From Hormiphora californensis (Eukaryota; Ctenophora; Tentaculata; Cydippida; Pleurobrachiidae), in the NCBI GenBank assembly GCA_020137815.1, contig CM035356.1:4350856-4414855 (forward strand): DNA of 64,000 bases, read 5' to 3'. The position numbers were made by a program, and so were the translations under genes. The notes under the pieces are model-generated. The model saw only the letters and a program-made list of their open reading frames with translations. It was not told the origin of the DNA and searched no databases. Shown one piece after another: positions 1 through 25,208 of this stretch (position 1 is the first letter of the stretch; each line of letters starts with the position of its first letter).

Positions 1-275
1 GAGGGTTACAGGAGGTCTATCGTATCTGGATTCTGGAGGATAATACGTATAGGACGTAGAGAATAAACATAAGTTGCATAAGTCATATGTACGACGTTTG
101 TCTTTTATACACAACTGATCTGGTTTACTGTATATTATATCATGTGCTTGAAACAACTTCATATAATGATGGAACAAATTGCTGCATGTAGTTGTATCTT
201 GAGTTTTCAACTTTTTATGATGGAGCTGTATATCTTGCAAGTTGTTTTCATGAGTACGACTGGACACTAGTTTAC

Positions 276-15893
<15,618 letters not shown>

Positions 15894-18100
15894 CTGAAAT
15901 TGAACTTTGAATTATTCAAACAAATCACATGAAAACCAAAAACCACCGTTGGTTTGTATTTGTAATTCTTCAAACTTGGTATTTGGTAATTAACCTATGA
16001 CCCTTTGTGGCAGTAGCTTCATTTATTATCCCATATCATCGCACCCATTAAAATACATTATAACCACTTATTTATTGACAGTATGTGACTTGGAGGCGAT
16101 GTATTGTTGGCATGAATTCAGAAATATGTCTTGTCCCAATTGAAACGTATGAAAGGTGCCAGAATTAAATAAGCGCCAGCTATATATTACTGCCAACTAT
16201 ATTATTATAGTGTTACCGGGAACTACAGAAATAGAAAATGCGGTGGTGGTTTCGTCATTACCGCATGGGTCACCTCCTAATTTTATACACCGGAAGTGGT
16301 GTATTAGTATAATGGGACAAAAGAAGGTAGAATAACATACTATCTATGGACACTTTGAGGACACATTTGAGGACGCATTGAAAACTTTTAGTAGACAGAA
16401 CTGTCATTCTACCCAAAAGATTGTTATTCTAGAATTTGAGAGTTGGAAGAATTATTGAAGCAATGTCTTTCGCTGTATCGCTTGTTGAAATATTGCAGCG
16501 AAGCGTGTTATTATATCGACTCTGAAGTCCGAGTTTCAGAATTTTTCTGTCGTAGGTAATTAGCGTGATGACAGAAATCAATTTGGCGACTTCATTTTAG
16601 CCACTACACAATGCATTGCTCAGACATTCTTATGGTTAAACAGAAAACTGTGTCGCCTGCATGTTAGTTCAAATCAGACAATAACGAAATTCTGCAATAA
16701 CAAATCACATTCTTGATATGATATCGCAGTAATTCAAAATAACAGAGTGCACTGTAAACGAACAGTGCCAGCCGTTCCTACTCCCTTGAGTGATATATAA
16801 CAGCTGACTATAAATCAGTGAATATTTATTATTTAGTGACTTAACCCCCTCCCTTTCTTTTTTTGACTTACCGAAGACTTACACCACATTGTACTGTTCT
16901 AAAGGGTGGCAACGGGGCGCCAGCAGGGGGTGCCAACTCAGCAGTGGAGCTAGGCTAGAGAAGGAAGGGAAGGTTTAAGAGCTATGAACAGTGAAAAAAC
17001 AAAAATTACACAGAAGAAGACGTGAAAATAAGAAGAAACAATTGCGTTGAACTATGAACTGAAAGAAGAACTAGATCAAGGTGCGGGGAATAACAAACAC
17101 TGGTTAGAAAAGTATCTGTTTTCAATTGAACTCCTGCACCCTATCGATAGGATAAAAGGGTTCACAGATCACACACTTTTAAGCTTAGCCTATATCAAGA
17201 CTAGCAAAGTTTTCAAAAAGTTTCCAAAAAGTTTCCAAAAAGCAATCATATAGATTGATTTCATTAAGACACGCGTTAAAAGCACGTTGGTATAACAATA
17301 GATAGCTGATACTATTCTTAGTGCGGAATCCGGTAGCAATAGCCAAATTAAAACCGTTTCCTTGCCTTGCCAATACACACACAGTAAGCTGACACTATCT
17401 CTCCCAGTTTCTTTTTCTTTGTCTCTCTCTCTTTCCCTCTCTCTTTCTTTGAGTCTCAAGATAACAACTGCCAAGAACAACTAAAAACTCAAATACGTGT
17501 GTGTGCCCTTGCAGAAAATGGCGTCAGAAGAATTAGCGTCGAACCAACTACTCAGAATGCGGATACTTTCTAAGTTTTCTCGATACAAACAACCAGTCGA
17601 CATTCAGTATATAATAGTGCGTGCCAATTAACAATTTGAGGGATGTCCCGCAGTTACAGTTGTACTCTGCCAAGTTCATGCAAGCTACTTAGGGCCAACC
17701 GGAAAAGCATTTGACAACTGTGCAAATTCAGATAATGCTTCATACTGTTACTCCTTAAAGAACCCCGGGCCACCCGAAACAGCTTCTGAACGAGACAACT
17801 GATGTAGAAAAACAGTAAAACATCAAAGGAAAATTCGAGTCAAAGACAATTGTACAAACAACAAAAATCAACGCATACCTAAATTTTGAAATAACAGCTA
17901 TCGAAATGGAGTTAATGAACTACACAAAAAATTTAACAAGAAGAGAACTAGTTGGCAATGGCGATTCCAAAACGTACATTACATTTTCAGAGTGATCAAC
18001 TCGGTGGTTTCGCAGGAAAACTGCACACATTTAACAGGCTTGTTATTAACAGCTCCAGGGCAATGTCGTGGTCGGTGGAAATAAGGTCACATGTTGTGGT
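15894..18100. other. Upstream of the APPBP2 homologue; no gene recognised
   Basis: The promoter and any first exon of the APPBP2-like gene should lie here, but I cannot place them. A short ORF at 17517-17630 (starting MASEELASNQ) follows an acceptor-like ccttgcag. It has no recognisable similarity and is too short to call. Confidence 0.5.
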
Positions 18101-18125
18101 GTTGTGAGGGACATGCCACGTACCG

Positions 18126-18345
18126 AATTCTATCTAGGACAGACACTCAATTCTATCAAGGACAGACACTCAATTCTATCCAGGACAAACACTCAATTCC
18201 ATCTAGGACAAACACTCAATTCCATCAAGGACAAACACTCAATTCCATCAAGGACAGACACTCAATTCTATCCAGGAGAGATACTCAATTCTATCAAGGA
18301 CAAACACTCAATTCCATCAAGGACAAAGTTTGTCACAAACACTCA
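18126..18345. repeat. 23-bp tandem repeat
   Basis: About nine units containing ggacaaacactcaattc. The two overlapping open frames across it are products of the repeat. Confidence 0.85.
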
Positions 18346-20240
18346 AATCGGAGTACATCTTAGGAAATTTTGGTGAAAACACACTAGGCAATCATCATTA
18401 CAATCGGTAATGACAACATAAAATAACAAACGATTGCTAAACACACAATTATAGGCATACAGATGTGCGTTAAGTGAACCTTCTGTGAACAATGAACATA
18501 GTGTCACCTGACACAGCTATACAATTTGTCACGGGATACTGCAATTAGCAGTTTTCTTGTTCAGGCGGGACAATTGGTTCAAACAATTGTATCGGGTTCA
18601 TACTTCACTTATCACAGCTGGTCCGAAGTGGAAATTGCTTTGTGATACAAACTGAAACTTCAAAATTCATTCTTCCTAGGTATATCCATTCTTCAACTGC
18701 ATGGGTATACCTATAGGTTCACCACCCACCCACAACAATGAACAGCAAACACAATGACGTTGGATGAACACATGTCGATCAATTAACGCACCCTGTCGCG
18801 TGTTTTGAATAAATGTATTGGGGGGACAAAATATTAGAAGGAAAAAAACCATGGTTCAATGTTAACTCACAAAAAGGGCAGCAATTAGGACGCCAGATAT
18901 TATCAAATCATAGGGAGTGTTACTATAACTACACAACTCGAGATATGATAATAAAAACATTATACATTATATTACACAGACACAACAGCAGACTATATAA
19001 CAGCTCAGACTGCATTTCCGCCCCACTAACAGCTCTCTCTCTGTATGTTATACAGTGTGTGTGTGTACTAGTTAGCACCACAATTCACAGCAAGCATAGT
19101 GGGTAAACAAGGGACATCGAGCTTGGCTTTCACAGCTATATAATATCCTATATCTTGATCATGTGGGTGTATGTGAAGGGTTCTGAACTGCTAATTAGCA
19201 CAAGAACCTAAACACATGTGTGTAAACATGGCATGTGGCGCATCTGCATGGACGCCAAGTACTAATATACGGATAGTGAACAACAATCCTAATAAAAACA
19301 CAACTCTTGGCACCTATCCTACAGGCATGGATTTGGAAAAAGAGAGAGCACATAGGAGGGAGAGAGAGAGAGTAGGTCTGTGGGGAGCAGCTAAATTTAG
19401 ACACGTATATAGAACTGTACATGTGTGTGCTGAAAATAGCAAGCTTTAACGAATTCTCGTTAAGGACATGTATCATAGCTTGTCACGTGGGGTTTACGTC
19501 ATAAGGCGCAGGTAATCAAGTGGTAAATTATCACGTGATATCACGGCCATTTTCTTTAGAGATCCACTTATTATACAGTTCCTTCTTGGATGTGTGTGTG
19601 TAGGAGCGGCTGGTATGTTGCCAGTCTGGTTATGGAGCTGGTGGTGTACCATGGAGGCTTCAAGCCACCGCTCGTGGGTTGTTGTTACTCAACAACTTAT
19701 GGGGGGATTGCAGGGTTGTCGTGGATGAGTTTTCCCGGCTTTGGCTCATCATCCTTCTTGGTTTTTGGTTAATTGGATACCACTGACACCTCTCCTGTGG
19801 TCAGCATAGTAACCCTTATGAAGCAGTAGAATATATCTGAATACCACTGATTATGCCTATAATTATCTGCATTATTTGAGAACGTTGATATGAAGAGTGA
19901 GAAAGAATGGAGTAATTAGGATAGCACATGACTAAGTTGTTGTCAACACCGTAATTTTCATTCGGCAAAAACCGAGCAGATGATATTTGTCGAATTAATC
20001 CTGGTGATCTGGTACCATGCAGTGGTATAATTGGTGACATGGAAACCTGCGAGATTGAATATCTCATTCTTATATGAGACAAGATGCAAGGGATCCAGCA
20101 GTGGTAGGCCGGTTTTAGGGAATCTTGGTTTACCAATAATTGGAATATAACGAATTAAAACACGTGAATTGGATGGAAAATAACATCATGATAATATATC
20201 GAACTGTATCATTGCACTGGCAAGTGCCCCGGGGCCTAAA
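18346..20240. other. Stretch without a recognised gene
   Basis: No conserved domain is seen on either strand. A minus-strand open frame at 19816-20136 (106 codons) has no recognised similarity and no convincing splice context. Confidence 0.5.
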
Positions 20241-20242
20241 GG

Positions 20243-20303
20243 GGGGTGTGGGGGCACAGCCCCCACCATAAACGGGGGTGTGGGGGCAGAGCCCCCACCT
20301 TAG
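20243..20303. repeat. G-rich/C-rich hairpin repeat, two units
   Basis: Two tandem copies of gggggtgtgggggca followed by the complementary gcccccacc, each able to form a strong GC hairpin. Confidence 0.75.
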
Positions 20304-20799
20304 AAATACCCTCTAACTCAAAAAACAAAAGAGAGAGCACACGCAACACTTCTACACACAAGCGCGTGAAACCAGTGCTACTATATACCATTGCAGATTT
20401 CGAGGTTTTTGATGCATTAAAAAAGCATGCTCCAGATGAAGTAAAGAGCTGAAATTTTGTACTCTAAGGGCCCTCATATAGGAGAAGAGGCATGCAAATT
20501 TTCAGAACGATAGGATGTAAGGTAAAAATTTGCCAGAGGGGTCCCAAAATGCAAAAATGTAAGGAGGGGGAGGGGAGGGGAGGGGAGGGGGAGGGGGAGG
20601 AGGACGCTTTTTTATCTTTGAGTGTTCTCCTAAACCACAAATAGTAGAGACTTGCCGTTTGAAACAGTGGTTCCTTACATCATTGCGCTCGGTAATAGCT
20701 GTGTGAGAACTTCGAAATCGCCAAAGTTCATTAATTATTCATTAATTAGTCATTAAATATTCATTTTAACTATGGTTGCGATATTACACGACTGGAAGG

Positions 20800-21500
20800 T
20801 CATAAAGACTTGAAACCGGTCTTATTCGACGCGGAATGGTCGGTTTATGGGGGGTCTTACTCGGGTCAAAAATCCCTATCTCGCACCGTTAAGCCGTCAT
20901 TTGCATATTTATGTACTTATTCACGATTTTATGCATATTTGCAATATTTTCACTTCGGCTGGTCCTTAAACGTTTTCATGGCCATATTTCGACGCAAAAT
21001 AGTCGATTTATGGGGGGTCGTCCCCCGGACAAAAAGTCGTATCTCGGACCGTTTAGCCGTTATTTGCATATGTATGCACCGATTCATAATTTAATGCATA
21101 TTCTGAATACTTCCAGTTCAGCTGGTCCTAGAACGTTTTCATGGACATATTTCGAAGCAAAATAGTCGATTTATGGGGGGTCGTCCCCCGGACAAAAAGT
21201 CGTATCTCGCACCGTTTAGCCGTTATTTGCATAATTATGCACCTATTCACGATTTTATGCATATTTTCAATATTTTCACTTTAGCTGGTCCTAGAACGTT
21301 TTCATGAACATATTTCGACGCGGAATCGTCGATTTATGGGGGGTCTTACTCGGGACAAAAAGTCGTATCTCGCACCGTTTAGCCGTTATTTGCATAATTA
21401 TGCCTAACGTTTTCATGATATTTTCCAATATTTTCCTTGTAGCTTGTCCTAAACGTTTTTCATTGACATATTTCGAGACGCGGATCGTCGATTTACTGAA
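20800..21500. repeat. ~160-bp satellite-like tandem repeat, about four units
   Basis: Recurring blocks contain gtcgatttatggggggtc, aaaaagtcgtatctcgcacc, tagccgttatttgcata and acgttttcatg, at about 160-bp spacing. Units diverge by scattered substitutions. The last unit runs into the GA repeat. No coding capacity is credible. Confidence 0.85.
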
Positions 21501-21517
21501 TCGTCGAATAGGCGTTA

Positions 21518-21520
<3 letters not shown>

Positions 21521-21606
<86 letters not shown>

Positions 21607-21825
21607 AGAGAGAGAGCAGAGACAGAGACAGAGACAGAGACAGAGACAGAGACAGAGACAGAGACAGAGACAGAGACAGAGACAGAGACAGAGACAGGAC
21701 AGACAGAGACAAGACAGAGACAGAGACAGAGGCAGAACAGAGACAGAGACAGAGACAGAGACAGAGACAGAGACAGAGACAGAGACAGAGACAGAGACAG
21801 AGAAAGAGACAGAGACAGAGAAAGT
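21521..21825. repeat. (GA)n and (ACAGAG)n microsatellite
   Basis: A (GA)n block to about 21615, followed by (GACAGA)n to about 21822, immediately upstream of the ORF at 21870. Confidence 0.95.
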
Positions 21826-21869
21826 TGTTTACCGTATTAATAATCGGTTAGAAATCTAACAATATTATA

Positions 21870-24482
21870 ATGTTTCAGAAAAACTTCAAAAATTGTGTTG
21901 GCATGAATAAAAAAATTGTAAAAAAAGCCAGCAAAATGGGGTCTGTCGCAAATAGTAGTTCCAATATAACAACTGTCAAAGGAATTGAGAAAGTAGGTTG
22001 GGTGAAACTGAGAAATAATATAAAAGGTTGTAAAAAAACTTTGGGCGAGTTTGAGCATAAAAGATCATTGCAAACGTTACCAATGGATAATCGTTATGGC
22101 GTATTTTGGAGTTTAGATATGGTAGATTGGAAATCAACAAAAGAGAATGACACTGATAGCGAAACAGAAATCATTTTGGGTGGAGCTCGTAGTAAATCGA
22201 AAATCGGGTATAAGAAGAAACAACGCAAGGAAGTATTGGAAGATGATAATGACTCAAAAGAAAAAGATCATGTGGATGGACCTAGCACAAAAGTGGTCAT
22301 TTCCAGAGAAAAGGCTAAAATGAGACGAGAAAAGTATAATAATAGCAAGGAAGGGGCAAGAAAGAATAAAGACGCAAAAAAGAACTGGAACATTAGTAAC
22401 AGTGAGGTGGCGAAGGCTGCTAAGAAGGTCTGGAAAAAAAGTGAATCAGGAATGAAAGACAAAGCGAGATGGAACAGCAGTGAGGTGGCTAAAGCTGCTA
22501 AGAAGGGCTGGAAAAAAAGTGAATCAGGAATGAAAGACAAAGAGAGATGGAACAGCAGTGAGGTGGCTAAAGCTGCTAAGGCGGCGTACAAGGCCAGTGA
22601 AGCAGGAGTTAACGTGCAGACGAAGTGGAATAGCAGTGAGGTGGCTAAAGCTGCTAAGGCGGCGTACAAGGCCAGTGAAGCAGGAGTGAAGGCGCAGACC
22701 AAATGGAATAGCAGTGAGGTGGCCAAGGCTGCTAAGGCGGCGTACAAGGCCAGTGAAGCAGGAGTTAACGTGCAGACGAAGTGGAATAGCAGTAAGGTGG
22801 CTAAAGAAGCTAAGAAGGGCTGGAAGAAAAGTGAATCAGGAATGAAAGACAAAGAGAGATGGAATAGCAGCAAAGGTAAAAAAATCTGGCAAAAGGGAAA
22901 GACAGGAAGGGACAGCAATAGTAAATCTGTAAACAAGTGGAGAAAGAATGAACAAAAGAAGTTGATCATGTTGAAGATTAATGGTCAGCACTTGATAAGG
23001 GGAAATAAAGCTGACAGAGGAGAAGTTAGTTGTGACTTTGACGCAGATGACAGCAGGAAGGAGATAAGAGACAAAATAAGAGTGATACAGGTAGAGAACG
23101 GGGATAGAAGTGTTCAAAAAAGGTTCAATAAAGCTCGGGATGAAATAGTTCGAGGTAGGCTAGGGGTCTTCCTTCCAAGAGTTCCACAGCCTTTGAAAAT
23201 GGGGAAAAACTTCAAAGGGTCAAGATTTGGTAGTACTAACAGCATAGTGCAATATAAAATTGGAATTATGAGAGTGTTGAAGAGAACGCTAAAAGGCTAT
23301 AGTAATGCCGAACTGTATACGTTACATGATAAGATATTCAGGCCAAGTAAAAGCGTAGCACAGGAACCATCTACAGTTATTTGGCTGATAAGTAAATTTA
23401 TATCCGAAACAATTCTTGTGCGGCATAATCAGTGGGTCCATAATATGTATTCGTGGGGATACAAATTGAGCACAGATTGTGAAAACTATTTAGAAATGGA
23501 GAAACGCAAAAAGAGCGGTGTGGATGCATTAGGAATCAAATGTCACACAAAAGGGAGTAAGCCCAAATTCCCGAGTGCGAGTTTCAAAAATGGACGGCAG
23601 TTTGAGTTTAAGACAGACACAAAAGTATATAATTGCGATGAAAACTGCATTAAAGCAACTAAAACCGAGAAAGAACAATACAGAGATGCTTTACAAAGAT
23701 GGGGGTCCATTGGAGTTACGCGGGATATCCGAAGTATAAGGAAAGTTATACAAGAGGAATACGATTGTGGCGAGGAAAAGGTTAGATCTGCAGCTAAAGA
23801 TATTTACATGCTGACAGTGGATCACAATAATCACCCTGAAGAATGCCATGTCGAGCCTGAAAAATGTGGTAGTGGGTATGTGTTGTTACAGAAGCTTGCC
23901 GTGCACTACAGAAATGCACGAAACATTAGTACCTTACTGGCAAAATTAAAAACGGCAGATCAGTTCCTATGTGATATTCACACAGCGGCGATGGTTGGCG
24001 ATATTCCTTACTTAATGTTACTACTTTGTTACTTGCCCCCTTCATCACCTATAACATTTGATGTGGAGAGAGATCATGAAGTAGTTAACCTCAAAACAAT
24101 GAAAGAAAAGTACGGGAAACTAGTGGATGAATATTATAAATCTATTAGAGATATGCCAAAAATCCGTTGCATCTCGTGTGATATATTAGTAACGGATGGG
24201 AGTAGTGTGACCATCACTAAACGACACAAGCATACTGGAAATGAAATGTATATAGTACATAACGTTCTGCACGCAGTGCAAGCGCGCCATATACGCTCTG
24301 CACTGCAGAGCGTATATGGAGGTGAAATGCACGACAGCGCAGCTGGAGTGCATTTCACACCTATATTGCACGAGTGTAACGAGTGCGATATAGGAGCGCT
24401 TGCACATGCCGTGCAGGACGTTATTGAGTATATATTCCGCGAGAAAGCACATGACAAGCAAAACAATCATAATTTTGGGTGA
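21870..24482 (+). CDS. Large ORF of unknown function with 26-residue repeats (element-associated)
   Basis: 870 residues in one uninterrupted frame. Residues ~180-335 hold six 26-residue repeats of the type SEVAKAAKAAYKASEAGV, rich in Lys, Ala and Ser, probably helical. The C-terminal part has scattered Cys pairs (YNCDENC, IRCISC) that could bind zinc. I do not recognise a catalytic domain. Base composition and strand match the Helitron-type ORFs that follow at 25209-33935, so I place it in the same element by inference; it could be an independent insertion. The last ~75 codons overlap a strongly structured DNA region (24261-24422), so the coding nature of that end is doubtful. It contains no introns. 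Confidence 0.55.
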   Translation: MFQKNFKNCVGMNKKIVKKASKMGSVANSSSNITTVKGIEKVGWVKLRNNIKGCKKTLGEFEHKRSLQTLPMDNRYGVFWSLDMVDWKSTKENDTDSETEIILGGARSKSKIGYKKKQRKEVLEDDNDSKEKDHVDGPSTKVVISREKAKMRREKYNNSKEGARKNKDAKKNWNISNSEVAKAAKKVWKKSESGMKDKARWNSSEVAKAAKKGWKKSESGMKDKERWNSSEVAKAAKAAYKASEAGVNVQTKWNSSEVAKAAKAAYKASEAGVKAQTKWNSSEVAKAAKAAYKASEAGVNVQTKWNSSKVAKEAKKGWKKSESGMKDKERWNSSKGKKIWQKGKTGRDSNSKSVNKWRKNEQKKLIMLKINGQHLIRGNKADRGEVSCDFDADDSRKEIRDKIRVIQVENGDRSVQKRFNKARDEIVRGRLGVFLPRVPQPLKMGKNFKGSRFGSTNSIVQYKIGIMRVLKRTLKGYSNAELYTLHDKIFRPSKSVAQEPSTVIWLISKFISETILVRHNQWVHNMYSWGYKLSTDCENYLEMEKRKKSGVDALGIKCHTKGSKPKFPSASFKNGRQFEFKTDTKVYNCDENCIKATKTEKEQYRDALQRWGSIGVTRDIRSIRKVIQEEYDCGEEKVRSAAKDIYMLTVDHNNHPEECHVEPEKCGSGYVLLQKLAVHYRNARNISTLLAKLKTADQFLCDIHTAAMVGDIPYLMLLLCYLPPSSPITFDVERDHEVVNLKTMKEKYGKLVDEYYKSIRDMPKIRCISCDILVTDGSSVTITKRHKHTGNEMYIVHNVLHAVQARHIRSALQSVYGGEMHDSAAGVHFTPILHECNECDIGALAHAVQDVIEYIFREKAHDKQNNHNFG
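24261..24422. other. Cloverleaf-like nested inverted repeat
   Basis: An outer stem (24261-24285 with 24396-24422; perfect core gtgcaagcgc/gcgcttgcac) encloses three hairpins. Hairpin 1 at 24287-24319 is a near-perfect palindrome. Hairpin 2 at 24320-24362 has stem aggtgaaatgcac and a 15-nt loop. Hairpin 3 at 24361-24393 has stem ctatattgcac with one mismatch. Such an arrangement is not expected by chance. It could be a replication or termination signal of the element, or a separate foldback. Confidence 0.75.
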
Positions 24483-24829
24483 TTACACACAGAGAGATGT
24501 GACAAAACAAGGTACAAACTAAGCAAAACTACACAAAAATACACTTCTACACCTGTTACACACAAGGGAACTCGTTCTGTTAGTTTTATAAAACTTATAA
24601 TTAGTGAAAAGAAGAGAGGGATAAAGAGAGAGATACGAGAGAGGGAGATTGGAATTCTTGGTAATGGTGAACAACAAAACACGATAAGGGGATAATTAGT
24701 GAGAGAAAGAGGGAGAGTGAGTGTAATTTGACAGACTTTGTGTCGCTTGGCACTGTGTCAGTCATATTCTGTGTGTTTGTGTGTGAATAAGGTGTAAAAA
24801 CACTGAGGGGACACTGTTCTTACTTATAT

Positions 24830-24930
24830 CCCGCTACCCCTATATCTGCACGCTCCCGCGGAAGCAGAGTGCATATTTCACCGTGCAAATGGTCGCGCGG
24901 AGCGGGAGTGATATGTGCACTCGCGGTATA
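24830..24930. repeat. GC-rich imperfect dyad before the second ORF
   Basis: tgcacgctcccgc near 24848 pairs with gcgggagtgatatgtgca near 24902-24919, with a small bulge. It is rich in CpG and reuses words of the structure at 24261-24422 (tgcac, atata). Confidence 0.5.
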
Positions 24931-24933
24931 TAA

Positions 24934-25204
24934 AGTCGAATTTTTTAATCAAGGGACAGGGGGCCGCGCATTCAGAGAGGTCGCGCGGCGTTGTATTTGC
25001 GCGTGATAATCGAGATCAAGTTCCTGGCAATCTTAAGACTTGCACCCAAAAGCGTTGGAAAGATAATTTTAAGACCTTTTCAACGCAACCAAGACCAAGT
25101 CTTTATCTTATCAGGAACAGGAGATATGAGCGAAAACGTTTAGCACGCGCAAAAAGACTTTTGTAAATGCGCGGCCCCCTGTCCCTTGATTAAAAATTTC
25201 GACT
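24934..25204. mobile_element. Foldback element between two large ORFs
   Basis: Terminal inverted repeats of about 38 bp: agtcgaattttttaatcaag, continuing gggacagggggccgcgcat at the left, and the complement at 25167-25204. They enclose about 195 bp without an ORF. The right end lies 4 bp before the ATG of the ORF at 25209. It is flanked by TATA-like sequence on both sides. It could be an inserted MITE or an integral promoter/terminator structure of the larger element. Confidence 0.7.
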
Positions 25205-25208
25205 ATAT

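Noticed and set aside
18091-18376. Two ORFs with repeated TQFYQGQ/NSIKDKHSIPSRT-type peptides
   Set aside because: Created by the 23-bp tandem repeat; open in two frames, with no start context or domain.
19816-20136. Minus-strand open frame of 106 codons
   Set aside because: No recognised similarity, composition like its surroundings, no supported splice sites.
22268-22969. Minus-strand open frame of 233 codons
   Set aside because: Antisense shadow of the 78-bp repeats in the plus-strand ORF 21870-24482.
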